A stretch of DNA of 64,000 nucleotides. Source: CAZWDL01 sp964632995. Its GTDB lineage: Bacteria > Bacteroidota > Bacteroidia > Chitinophagales > Saprospiraceae. Below, piece after piece: positions 35,246 through 44,386 of the stretch. The position numbers and the translations under genes are program-made. The first letter of the stretch is position 1. Each line of letters opens with the position of its first letter. The stretch covers positions 1 to 64,000 of the forward strand of contig CAZWDL010000011.1 in the NCBI GenBank assembly GCA_964632995.1, in the 5' to 3' direction. A model generated the notes under the pieces. It did not search any database. It was not told where the DNA came from and saw only the letters and a program-made list of their open reading frames with translations.

Positions 35246-37912
35246 ATGAGCAACCTGAATGTAAAAATATGCTGCCTGGCCGTCATGCTGGCAGGCAGCA
35301 TATTTCAACTACACAGCCAAACCACCGTCAGCGGCGTTGTACGCGATTCTGTCCGGCAGCCCATCCCCTACGCTTTTTTGTCTCTCAAAAAAGCCGAAGC
35401 CGAGCAGGTGATCGCCTACGCTACAACCGAAACCGACGGTTCTTTTACCGTGGAGGTGAAAGCGGCGGGCGCCTACGTCCTGGAAGTCAGAAGGCTGGGC
35501 TACGCCACCGTACAAAAGCCGCTCTCCATCGCCTCCGATGCTCCCGGGCTTAACCTCGACCTGGAATTGCGGGAACAGGCCTACGCCCTGGATGAATTTG
35601 TCGTGAGCGGCGCGCCGATCAAGGTCAAGAAGCACAACGACACCATATCCATTAACGCGCAGGCCTTCGCCGACGGCACGGAAATCGTCATCGAAGATCT
35701 GCTGAAAAAGATCCCCGGAATCGAAGTATCGGAAAACGGCCAGATCAGCGTGCGGGGACAGAGCATCGAAATGGTGATGATCGAAGGAGACGACCTGTTT
35801 GAGAAAGGCTACACCATCCTTACCAAAAACCTCCGGTCCGACCTCATCGACAAAGTGCAGGTGCTGAATAACTTCACCGAAAATGAAATGCTGAAAGACG
35901 TTTCCGACAGCGACAACGTAGCCCTCAACCTCACCCTGAAAAAAGATAAAAAGGCGCCCCTTACGGGAAATGTCGAAGCGGGTGTCAATCCACAGCTCGA
36001 TCGCTACGCCTCCAGGCTGAATCTCCTTTCCATCCGGAAGAAGGTGAAACACTTTTTATTCGGGAACGCCAACAATACCGGCGAAGATCCCACCGGCGAC
36101 ATCTCCAACTTGCTGTACTCCAGTAACTCCCTGCCGGGAGAACACTACCGGGCCCAAAACCTGGTCGACATTCAGGGCGCCCAGGCGCCGCTGAGCGACC
36201 AAAGAGCCAACTTTAACCAGGCGGCTTTTCTGTCTCTCAATTCCATCTACCGCCCCCGGAAAAACGTGAAAGTTAAGAGCCTGCTCTTCGGAAAACTCGA
36301 CAAGATCGACTTTGCCAGCCGCAGCACCAGAACCTACTTTTCCACCCCCACCGAGCTCATCTTCGAAAACCGCTTTGAATCGACCGAGCGAAACCGGGAT
36401 GCATTCGGCAGACTGATGACAGAGGTCAAATTCTCCGAAAACGCCAAACTGGAAGCATCTTATAAACTGTTCCTCAGTGACGCCCGCTTTGCGGCCGAAC
36501 GAATGTTCAACCAGGAGCCCTTCCAGGAATCGCTAAGCAGTAAATCACACTCCTCCGATCTCAATCTCATCTTCTCCCAAAAACTAAAAAATAACCAGGC
36601 GTTCCAACTCAAGGCCAGACATTTTGTAGATCGACGACCGCAGGAGTACCGGCTGAACGCTTCGTTTTATACCATTCCCGCTCTGGATACAACGCGGGCG
36701 GACCGGCTTACCCAACAAAGCGAAAACGGAATCCGTTACGCCGGACTGGAAGCGAATTACTTCTTAAAAACCAACACTTTCCACTACACCCTCCGGGCCG
36801 GTATTAACCACCTCAACGACCGGCTCAGCAGTTCCCTGCTTTTCTTTGATCGGGAGAATGCCTATCCCTGGTCAGAGGCCTTCAATAACCAACGCTATTC
36901 CATCAGCGATCAGTACCTGAAGTTCCGTACCAAATACGCAGCCGACCGGTTCTCCGTCGTCTTCGCCACCCTGCTCCGGTCCGCCCACTACCAGCTCGAC
37001 AGGCAGGAGTCCCCCGAACGGCATACTGCGTTCAATATTCAACCAGCCGTCGAGTTCAATTACGAGCCGAACGAGAAGCATCAGCTGCAGGTGATTTACA
37101 GTCATACCACCGAAGATGTCACGCACGGCGAGCTGCCTTCCGGTTTTATTTTATCGCAACTCAACACCTTGAACAGAACCAGTAACTTCCGATTCCAGCT
37201 TCCGGGACACTCCGTACTCTCGAAGTATCTGTTCGGCGATTGGGGAACCAACTTTCGGGGCAATCTGTCCTTTTTCTACAACCACGCCCCGAAATACCTC
37301 GGAAAAAATTACCGGTTTACCCCGGAATTCATACAGACACAGCGCATCGTCCTGGAGAACAGCAACCTGTACAGCACCAAAATTACGGTAGATCAATATC
37401 TGCCCTTTTGCCTACTCAACCTCAGAGCCTCTTACAGCGCTACCCGCAATCAGTTCCAGAACCAGATCAACGACGGTGATTTGGCGGACCTCGCCAATAA
37501 TATGAGTGAGCTGGCCGTGGAAGTGCGGTCGGGATTTGATGGCCTGTTCAATTTTCACGCCGGCGTCAACCGTTCTCAAACCAGCATCAGAAGCGGCGCG
37601 ATCAACCTGATCACCAATCAATTGATCTTTCTGGATATCAACCTGCAGCTGTCGCCGACCTTATCCGTTCAGTTGAAAAATGAGCAATTCAGAAATCATC
37701 AGCAAGGCAGGGTTCCGGCGGTCTACTACTTTTCTGATTTCGATATCCGCTACCAGCCGAAGAAAACGGCCTTCAGCTTTCGACTCACGGGAAGGAACCT
37801 GCTCAATGTAAATGAATATAAAAATTACACCGTTGCGGATACCTATCGCGACGCCCGGCTTTTTAACGTCATTGGACGCTACGTTTTGCTTCAGATCAAT
37901 ATTCGGCTGTAA
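35246..37912 (+). CDS. TonB-dependent-receptor-like outer membrane protein with regulatory-like domain
   Basis: 888 residues. Signal peptide (CLAVMLAGSIFQLHSQ), carboxypeptidase-regulatory-like beta-sandwich (TVSGVVRDSVRQPIPYAFLSL, in part), then a plug-like domain (LDEFVVSGAPIKVKKHNDTI; LLKKIPGIEVSENGQISV) and a long beta barrel. This type usually pairs with GLPGLI proteins. The small secreted cysteine-pair proteins just upstream could be its cargo or its regulators; that is an inference. The C-terminus (IGRYVLLQINIRL) looks like a complete last barrel strand. Confidence 0.88.
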   Translation: MSNLNVKICCLAVMLAGSIFQLHSQTTVSGVVRDSVRQPIPYAFLSLKKAEAEQVIAYATTETDGSFTVEVKAAGAYVLEVRRLGYATVQKPLSIASDAPGLNLDLELREQAYALDEFVVSGAPIKVKKHNDTISINAQAFADGTEIVIEDLLKKIPGIEVSENGQISVRGQSIEMVMIEGDDLFEKGYTILTKNLRSDLIDKVQVLNNFTENEMLKDVSDSDNVALNLTLKKDKKAPLTGNVEAGVNPQLDRYASRLNLLSIRKKVKHFLFGNANNTGEDPTGDISNLLYSSNSLPGEHYRAQNLVDIQGAQAPLSDQRANFNQAAFLSLNSIYRPRKNVKVKSLLFGKLDKIDFASRSTRTYFSTPTELIFENRFESTERNRDAFGRLMTEVKFSENAKLEASYKLFLSDARFAAERMFNQEPFQESLSSKSHSSDLNLIFSQKLKNNQAFQLKARHFVDRRPQEYRLNASFYTIPALDTTRADRLTQQSENGIRYAGLEANYFLKTNTFHYTLRAGINHLNDRLSSSLLFFDRENAYPWSEAFNNQRYSISDQYLKFRTKYAADRFSVVFATLLRSAHYQLDRQESPERHTAFNIQPAVEFNYEPNEKHQLQVIYSHTTEDVTHGELPSGFILSQLNTLNRTSNFRFQLPGHSVLSKYLFGDWGTNFRGNLSFFYNHAPKYLGKNYRFTPEFIQTQRIVLENSNLYSTKITVDQYLPFCLLNLRASYSATRNQFQNQINDGDLADLANNMSELAVEVRSGFDGLFNFHAGVNRSQTSIRSGAINLITNQLIFLDINLQLSPTLSVQLKNEQFRNHQQGRVPAVYYFSDFDIRYQPKKTAFSFRLTGRNLLNVNEYKNYTVADTYRDARLFNVIGRYVLLQINIRL

Positions 37913-38031
37913 ACAAATATGGTCTGCCAAGTCAGAATTCACAAATCCCAGGTTGGCAAACTATAACTTCCTATTCCAACAGCCTTATCGGAGAAATACT
38001 TGATGGTCTATGACCGGCAAACTTTTATATA

Positions 38032-38130
38032 AATCGCAGAAACCCCGATCTGGACGAGTATGAGGTTTTGGATGCCCTGCGTAAAAATGGGCTGAAGCAA
38101 ACGGCGGATTATTTGCATGCGCTCCTCTAA
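38032..38130 (+). pseudogene. Orphan C-terminus of the PIN toxin
   Basis: 32 codons plus stop (NRRNPDLDEYEVLDALRKNG...HALL) reproduce the end of the PIN gene at 3592-3689 at nearly every base. Similarity continues across the stop into the next gene, to about 38300. The start of the toxin is missing. The left border is abrupt near 38030. Confidence 0.8.
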
Positions 38131-38389
38131 ACAAGTGGCCAAAAAAACGGCAGTCCAAGCCGGCGTTTCAAGCCTATTTCAACCGCCTTTCCCCCGACCT
38201 GAAGCAGAAAAGGAAGTTTGCATATGGCTCGCAGGGAAATTGGATAAAAATGAAGTCACCGTCTCCCGCTGGTGCCGGAACGTACAACAGCCGGACCTGG
38301 AAACACTCTTCCGCATTGCCCAACTGCTCAGCGTTCCCGTCTGCGACCTGCCGGAAGAGGAATACAAGCCGGATGACCTCCCGGGCTAG
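38117..38389 (+). CDS. Fused XRE-type HTH protein, copy 4 (only open copy)
   Basis: 90 residues starting inside the PIN tail. The first 35 residues (MRSSKQVAKKTAVQAGVSS...) are frame-shifted relative to the equivalent piece of copy 2 because of extra A bases in an A-run near 38140. From WLAGKLDKNEVTVSRWCRNV on, the regulator HTH is intact in its native frame, and its C-terminus (SVPVCDLPEEEYKPDDLPG) differs from copies 1-3. It may produce a functional DNA-binding protein or be a by-product of recombination. Confidence 0.5.
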   Translation: MRSSKQVAKKTAVQAGVSSLFQPPFPRPEAEKEVCIWLAGKLDKNEVTVSRWCRNVQQPDLETLFRIAQLLSVPVCDLPEEEYKPDDLPG

Positions 38390-38458
38390 TATGCTTTTCT
38401 GCATTCGTCAATTAGCCCTTCCTTAATGATAATCAGCACTTTATTCACTAAACCTTTA

Positions 38459-38595
38459 CTGCAATCGGCGTAAAATCAGCTACAATCAGCTTTTTTCCAG
38501 GGCTTGATTGCAGCAAAAGCATTCCTGATTACAGCTTTGTTTGGCGGCGATAAATACTTGTTTTACAGCCACTTGCGTCTGATTGCTGATTGCAG
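38459..38595. repeat. Cluster of GATTGCAG repeats beside the DUF3987 gene
   Basis: GATTGCAG or its complement occurs exactly at 38459, 38506 and 38588, with near matches at 38527 (GATTACAG) and 38581 (GATTGCTG). Related ATTGCAG and CTGCAATT lie at 40307 and 40333 on the other side of the gene. They could be binding sites of the element-encoded HTH protein or iteron-like repeats. Otherwise 38390-38599 shows no gene. Confidence 0.4.
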
Positions 38596-38599
38596 CATT

Positions 38600-40292
38600 T
38601 CACCAGCCGTTCAATCGAAACTGTACCGTTGGCCTTCCGCCACCGCTGTTCTTGATTTCCACCATTTTGCCATATCCTTTCCTGGTCAATTCCCGGAAAA
38701 GTTGCCTGGCCTCGCCTGCATTTTTGCAGTTGGCGACCTTTTTTGTATAGCATTCCCTAAGGCTCATAGGGCCACCGTGTGATTTGAGCGCTTCCACAGC
38801 CCGAAGGATCTTATCGTTTATAAGCACTCCTTCGATATGGGCATACACCTTTCTGGCGTGGCTCTTGAAGTATTCCGCCAGTACTGCTGCCCGCTTTATG
38901 CTCCCTTCTTCGACTCTAAGGCTCTCGGGGTCCTCACAGAGCTGCAAGATCAAGGCAAAGCGCGCCGTGTAGGCTTCGATTTTTTTGAATGCAGCTTTCA
39001 GGATAGGGTTGGGCTCGGTATTGATATCACTGACATTATTATTGTAGAATAAAATAACGCCCTCCTTTGCAAGCGCAGAAAGATCCAGGATCTTTGGCTT
39101 GATCACAGCGGCCTCGATTTCGGGCTGCAGGCTGTACAGGTCGTCATATAGCTGGCAGTAAGCCTGTAGGATGGTATCGCTCAGCCGGTGTTCTACCCAT
39201 TTGTCGGGAATAGGCTCCGGAAAGCTAAAAAGAATGCGCTCGACAAAGCCATCATGATGATTCCCGGTGAGCAACTTCAGCCGGTCTGGCTGTATGCCGC
39301 TGGTAACGCTAACGAATGGCCGTGAGAGCACGATCGGCTCCTCTATAGATGCTCTGTCAATGAGGATCTCAGAGCAGGTCCAGAGAGATAGCCATTTCTC
39401 CCGGTCAGAGCCTTTGCCTTTCAGATATTGGTCCATAGATTTGATCCAGGCGGCCAGTTCGTCCAATCCCAGCAGAAGGCCCTTTTGGTTATAAAGGAGA
39501 ATTCTCGCCAGAGCTTCTACTGTGAAATCATTCACGAAATTCCTCGAAAAAACGGGCTTTTTCGGCTTTTTATTTGCTTTGTTGCTGAATTCCCACTGTT
39601 CCATCTCCAGTTCGAATTCTTCCAATTCTTTTGCGTGTGCAGCCTTCAGCTCCATTTGTTTTTGTCTGATTGGAGTAAGAGCCAGATTAAAGGCCGGCGA
39701 TTTTTTGGAGGCAGGCGGCGCCACTACTGCCGAATAGAGCACCGGCGATTCTACCCAGCCCTCTTTGAGGCGTATTGCCCTGGCAGTGCCAATGGCACTC
39801 GATACAACCGTCAGCACAAAAACACCAATGAAATCGGCCGGGCAGTTCAGTGTTTCCGCTGCGTTTTCTATGAAATACTTTATCCGGCCCGGCAGAGCGT
39901 CTACCGGGAAGTCTGGTAATTGGCATCCCATTTTTTCCCGAATTTTATAATCGGCCAGGTATTTTTCGGCGATTTCCTCCAGGTCTGCCTTTGTTTTCCG
40001 CCTGCCGGATTCCACCCATTTGAACCAGCTCCAGTTTCCAGAAATAGAGCCGCCGCCCTTTTTTGAAATGCGGGATCTCTCCTCTGGCGATTCGCTGGTA
40101 GCCGGTCGACTTTGCAATGACCAGGAAGGCGCACATCTCCTCAAAGTTCAGCAATTCGTCTTTTTCTGGTGCCTTTTCCGGCAGGCTTTCCTTTTCGCTA
40201 TCGATCCTCAGCTTTTCGGCAAAAGCCAGGAGGTCGTCTTTTGAGACCTCCAGTTTAGCCCATTTGGGTAGTTGCTCAATATCAATCTTCAT
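38600..40292 (-). pseudogene. HTH-DUF3987 mobile-element protein, frameshifted
   Basis: The first part (ATG at 40292) encodes an excisionase-type helix-turn-helix (LNFEEMCAFLVIAKSTGYQRIA, quoted in part: FLVIAKSTGYQRIA, then HFKKGRRLYFW). At about 40018 one extra A in CAAATGG shifts the frame; reading without it gives LVQWVESGRRKTKADLEEI and continues without stop into the DUF3987 domain (FPVDALPGRIKYFIENAAE; VVAPPASKKSP as the P-loop-like site; LLLGLDELAAWIKSM as the Walker B-like site; ends FRLNGW). DUF3987 proteins are primase/helicase-like and typical of mobile islands. The gene appears to have been one fused protein of about 563 residues. As written the DUF3987 part could still start at ATG 39931. 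Confidence 0.75.
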
Positions 40293-40562
40293 GGCTTGAT
40301 GTATTTATTGCAGTTGATGAATTAATCAATGGCTGCAATTACTGATATCAAGCAATGCCGGACAATGATAGTGGCTCGTTTTCTGCATTTGCGTGGCAGG
40401 AGTGGCTGGGGGAGTGGCAGGTTTTGCATCAAAGAAGTTTTCCTTCCTACTGTTGGGATGAAAAGTATTTTTCGATTATTGCCTTTCATCTGCAACCATT
40501 TGTGTCAAATATTTCGTTATTTTGGTATAGTTATCTGCAGTTGATTCTAAAATCAAACATCC

Positions 40563-41348
40563 ATGAAAGGGCAAAAGACACTGCATATCAGGATCTCCGG
40601 ACGGCGTGACAACCAATCGCTGCGTCCAGGCCTGCTCGATGTAGATGAGTGGATCAAAACGCTGGAAAATGCACGGAACCTGCTCGTTCCGGATGGCAAA
40701 GGGCGCCCATCTATTCGGATAGAGGTCGAAGAAGGTAGTGTGCTCTTCAAAGTAACGACTGTTGCCGCTTTAGTCATCCAAACCCAGGCTTTGTTGGCTG
40801 AAGTAAATAGCACCCGTGATATTGGCCTGCTACACAAAAAACAGGCAGATGCCCTTTCTTTTTTCCAGCAGGTTGCCAGCAAAGAGCATTTTACCATTAC
40901 TTTTGGAGAGCAGGTTGAACAACCCGTTCTTTCCCTGGAAAAAGGTACTGAGTTAAAACTGATAACGGAAGAACTGTGGGTAGATGCTGAACTGTATGTG
41001 AAAGGGAAAATCACCAACATTGGTGGCAAGACACAACCTAATATTCATGTGGATACCTCAGATTATGGCCTTAGTGGTTTGATGGTTAATGCTTCTGAGG
41101 AACAACTTGCCAAAGAAGAAAAAAACCGGCTTTACAAACAACAGGAATTACGCATAAGGATCAAACAAAATGTGCAAACCGGAGAGTATGACCCCAAATC
41201 TGCTGTACTGATCGCTTTTGTTGATCAGAATGATACCTTAGAATCTGCTGATGATTACCTCGATCGCCTGATTGAGGAGGCCACGCCTCATTGGGAAGCA
41301 GCAGGAGACCTGGATAAATGGCTGAAAGAGGTACGCGGTTATGAGTAG
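40563..41348 (+). CDS. Unknown protein, probable partner of the PIN toxin
   Basis: 261 residues, no recognised family. The N-terminus (TLHIRISGRRDNQSLRPGLL) is followed by a domain with EEGSVLFKVTTVAALV and a beta-rich C-terminal half (LYVKGKITNIGGKTQPNIHV). No HTH is visible, unlike usual antitoxins. Its stop overlaps the PIN gene start by 8 bp, the hallmark of a coupled toxin-antitoxin operon. It may be an antitoxin of a new type or the first gene of a small defence pair. Confidence 0.65.
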   Translation: MKGQKTLHIRISGRRDNQSLRPGLLDVDEWIKTLENARNLLVPDGKGRPSIRIEVEEGSVLFKVTTVAALVIQTQALLAEVNSTRDIGLLHKKQADALSFFQQVASKEHFTITFGEQVEQPVLSLEKGTELKLITEELWVDAELYVKGKITNIGGKTQPNIHVDTSDYGLSGLMVNASEEQLAKEEKNRLYKQQELRIRIKQNVQTGEYDPKSAVLIAFVDQNDTLESADDYLDRLIEEATPHWEAAGDLDKWLKEVRGYE

Positions 41349-41835
41349 CGAGGCAAGAAAAATATTTCTGGACACCAGTTTTCTGAATCGCCTCGCCCAG
41401 AGAACTGATCCTGATCACGAAAACGCCAAAAACTATTACCGGCGTTTTCGTGATGGAGGCAGCAAGTTCCTCATTTCTACTATTGTTGTAGCTGAATACG
41501 GAGTAGGTGCTCCCATCACTTCATTGCCGCTCAGAGATGCCCAATTGATTCCCTTCAACTTTTCTCACGCCCAACTTACTGCCGAATTCGCAAAAGCAGC
41601 TTTTGAAGCGCGTCGTCAAGGTGTTCTGAAATTGGAAAAACGGGTGGTCATCCCCAATGACACCAAACTGCTGGCACAGGCTGAGTCGGAAAAAGTTGAC
41701 CTTTTTATTGGAAGGGATGACAACTGTGAAGCGGTCTGGCGCTTTCTGAAAGTTCAGGGTTTCATCAATTTCGATTATCTCGACCTTCGCACCCCACCAA
41801 GCGAGCACTTCGGAGAGTTGTTTGATGATATTTAG
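41341..41835 (+). CDS. PIN domain protein (VapC-like nuclease)
   Basis: 164 residues. The acidic positions D11 (IFLDTSFL), E52 (VVAEYGVG), D107 (IPNDTKLLAQAE) and D126/D127 (LFIGRDDNC) fit a PIN nuclease active site; the order DTS...E...D...D is standard. A 40-residue extension carries the C-terminus (FDYLDLRTPPSEHFGELF). It is coupled to the upstream gene and follows the mobile-element remnant. Confidence 0.8.
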   Translation: MSSEARKIFLDTSFLNRLAQRTDPDHENAKNYYRRFRDGGSKFLISTIVVAEYGVGAPITSLPLRDAQLIPFNFSHAQLTAEFAKAAFEARRQGVLKLEKRVVIPNDTKLLAQAESEKVDLFIGRDDNCEAVWRFLKVQGFINFDYLDLRTPPSEHFGELFDDI

Positions 41836-42086
41836 CTTTCGTCTTGACGTGAGCCTGGTTTTTTATAAAGCTCATCCACCGGATACCGCGCATAAAACCC
41901 CTCCTCCCCCAGCACCCGCCGCCGCTCGCCAATATACCCTTCGAACCGCTCCTTAAAATCGGCGTAAGATTCGAAAGTGGGTTCTTCCTTCTGGATAAAG
42001 CCCATAAACAACTCCGTCAGCGCCCCCGCGCCCATTTTGATGGCGTAGCCGCCGAGCACACCACCTATTTGTAAATTGCGATTCAC
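41832..42086 (-). pseudogene. C-terminal fragment of an unidentified enzyme
   Basis: 84 codons: NLQIGGVLGGYAIKMGAGAL...FESYADFKERFEGYIGERRR...ARYPVDELYKKPGSRQDES. The glycine-rich opening looks like the middle of a larger protein and the first codons lie in the upstream flank of the TIM-barrel gene, so the gene seems cut by the rearrangement. Its 3' end overlaps the PIN gene by 4 bp. Confidence 0.4.
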
Positions 42087-42130
42087 TCGTCACCAAACTC
42101 ATTGACCGCAACCCACAAATCCGTTTTACC

Positions 42131-43003
42131 ATGACCGCTACCATCAAAAACCTGAATCTCTGGGCCGCTCTCCTCACCCTGTCCAGCCTTCTTGCCTGTA
42201 CGCAGGAGCAACCCGCCGACCTCTTCGCCCAAGACAACCTCCTCGCCTGGTGCATTGTCCCCTTCGATGCAGCGGAGCGCACCCCGGAAGCGCGGGCCCA
42301 GATGCTCCAAGACCTGGGGTTTGAGCAGTATGCCTACGACTGGCGCGCCGAGCACCTCCCCACTTTCGCCGAAGAGATCCGCACCATGCGTCAGCACGAT
42401 ATAGATATGGCAGCCGTCTGGCTGTGGATCGATGATAGCAGCGGGGAACTGCTCGACGAAAATAACCGGAAGATTTTAAACACTATTAAGGAAGAAAATC
42501 TGCAAACTACGCTCTGGATCGGCTTCCACTCCCGGGTGATCGATGAATTGCCGGAAGCGGAACGACTGACCAAAGCCGTAAAGGTGGTGAGAGAACTGCG
42601 GAAAGAAGCCCAAAATGCCGGCTGCACCATCGCCCTCTACAATCACCTGGGCTGGACGGGCGAACCCGCCAACCAGGTCGAGATTATCGAATCGCTGGGG
42701 GCTGACGACGTCGGCATCGTCTACAACTTCCACCACGCGCACAAGCAGATCGAGGATTTTGAAAAAAACCTGGAGCTAATGATGCCCTACCTCCGAACGG
42801 TCAACCTCAACGGCATGCAACCGGATGGACCCAAAATTCTGCCGCTCGGGGAGGGAACCCGCGAGTTGGAAATGCTGAGAACCTTGGAAAATTCCGGCTT
42901 CCAGGGAACGATCGGCATCATCGGACATACCGAGGGGAAGGATATTAAGCCGGTGTTGCAGGAGAACCTGGAGGGACTGAGGGAGCTTGCAGAAAGGATG
43001 TAA
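42131..43003 (+). CDS. Xylose isomerase-like TIM-barrel lipoprotein, intact copy
   Basis: 290 residues. The lipoprotein signal LLTLSSLLAC gives the anchored cysteine at about residue 23. The rest is a sugar-phosphate isomerase-type TIM barrel: DLGFEQYAYDW, WIDDSSGELL, LWIGFHSR, IALYNHLGWTGEP, VGIVYNFHHAHKQI, LRTVNLNGM and GTIGIIGHTEG mark successive strand ends, with H/E/D residues able to bind a metal. Such secreted barrels are common in Bacteroidota sugar loci; substrate unknown. A damaged copy is at 22905-23941. Confidence 0.85.
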   Translation: MTATIKNLNLWAALLTLSSLLACTQEQPADLFAQDNLLAWCIVPFDAAERTPEARAQMLQDLGFEQYAYDWRAEHLPTFAEEIRTMRQHDIDMAAVWLWIDDSSGELLDENNRKILNTIKEENLQTTLWIGFHSRVIDELPEAERLTKAVKVVRELRKEAQNAGCTIALYNHLGWTGEPANQVEIIESLGADDVGIVYNFHHAHKQIEDFEKNLELMMPYLRTVNLNGMQPDGPKILPLGEGTRELEMLRTLENSGFQGTIGIIGHTEGKDIKPVLQENLEGLRELAERM

Positions 43004-43427
43004 TGCTGGATGCTAGCTAAGCCAGGCCCAGCATCAAGCATCAAGCATCAAGCCCCTATTCCCAAAACTTCCACTTAAACCCGGTCTTCACGTCCGCCTG
43101 CTCCTCTTCGGGCAGCAGCCGCTTTACCTTTTTCAGGATAGTATTTTTGGAAACGACACCGCTCGTGCGGTCGACCAGCTCCCCGTCCTTGAAGAAAAGC
43201 AAAGAGGGCAGGGCCATGACCTTGTATTGGCGAGTCAGTTTCTGGTTTTTATCGGCGTCCAGTTTGACGAAGCGGGCTTTGCCTTCCAGTTCCTTGGCGG
43301 CCGCTTCGAACTGCGGCGCCAGCATATGGCAGGGCCCGCACCAGTCGGCCCAGACGTCGACGACGACGGGTTGATCATGGCTGAGTACGGCTTTTTGGAA
43401 ATTCTTGGTTTTGACGCTGCGTGGCAT
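42231..43427. repeat. 1197-bp duplicated segment, copy B
   Basis: Partner of 23169-24365. Copy B holds the intact TIM-barrel gene and thioredoxin. The left border falls inside the barrel gene and the right border exactly at the thioredoxin start codon. Confidence 0.85.
43056..43427 (-). CDS. Thioredoxin, copy B
   Basis: 123 residues identical to copy A, WCGPC active site at residues 29-33. The frame is open upstream to 43685, but those codons (…PTTLMGYRS, cysteine-rich and unlike copy A) are not supported; the copy A context and the repeat border both point to the start at 43427. The promoter must therefore differ between the two copies. Confidence 0.88.
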   Translation of the reverse strand: MPRSVKTKNFQKAVLSHDQPVVVDVWADWCGPCHMLAPQFEAAAKELEGKARFVKLDADKNQKLTRQYKVMALPSLLFFKDGELVDRTSGVVSKNTILKKVKRLLPEEEQADVKTGFKWKFWE

Positions 43428-44386
43428 AGGTTCGGTTTTAGTGATGAGATCGCAACCGCGGGGCGTAGCGACCGCAGCGGACCGATATCCCATTAGGGTC
43501 CGGCTGCTTGTATTAAAATGCTTACAGCGAAGATGGGAAAAGATGGGGAAAAGGTTTGTGATCTCGCACACAAAACCTAAATAGGAAAGCCTGCCTGAAC
43601 CGGTACGGGTAGAAGCGGGAGGAATCCAGCAATTCTTAGCCCTACAATAGCATCTCGGATTCTGGCAGGACCCGGTCAACCGCAAAACAGGGGTTTAGCC
43701 CGGATTAATTGGTCCACCTGCTCAACATTTTGCGGGAAGGTCTTACCGGAGAGAGTTCGCTCACCGGAGGAAACACCCCTAAAGTGAACGAACTCTTCCA
43801 TGTCGCGTAAAGCTACTCTCAGAGCAGAGACAGACAATCGATCCCCGGAACCCCGATTTAGCCAAAAAGACCGGTCAGAGTGGCGCCAATCAAGTACCGA
43901 AGTTTTCATTTGGAGAAAGGGGTGACGGTCTTTGGACCGCTGTACGCATTGTGCTATGTCCCCCGTAGAAGTACGGTGCTCACAGTAAAAGCCACAGCGT
44001 TCCGGCCGTCGAATACCGGTCAGTTTCCGGCATTGGGATTCCGGGTCGATCTTTTTAAATTGTAAGCTTGCAGCAGGGTGTCCATGACCACTTACGAGCA
44101 AGCAGGGGGTATTTGATTGACAAATTAGCCTCGGTTCCAGAAGCCTTTCATGAGCACTCCGGCATACCATTGAAGAGGAGTAAAAGCTGATACAATCCGT
44201 AAGAAGACTGTTTTAGTTTTTTGAGGGTTGAAGGAAAAGGGGGGTTCTTATCAAAAACATTTCTGTCCCAGATTAAGAAACCGGTTATCCTTCACCAATC
44301 AAATATGCGGGCTTTCACTCAGACTCGTTCTCATTATTGTAACAAAGGGGTGGAACATTGTAACACTTCTTCCAATCGACTGGATT
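43428..44386. other. 959-bp spacer without a convincing gene
   Basis: Between thioredoxin B and the hybrid regulator. The longest frame (43676-44170, minus, 164 codons) is rich in Cys, Arg, His and Ser and resembles no protein family I know; I judge it spurious. The DNA is less AT-rich than a normal spacer up to about 44100 and could be the remnant of an inserted element or carry a structured RNA. No tRNA or known RNA motif was found. Confidence 0.4.

Noticed and set aside
43676..44170. 164-codon minus-strand frame as a real gene
   Set aside because: Composition (many Cys, Arg, His, Ser), no family similarity and no supporting context; it is more likely a chance frame.
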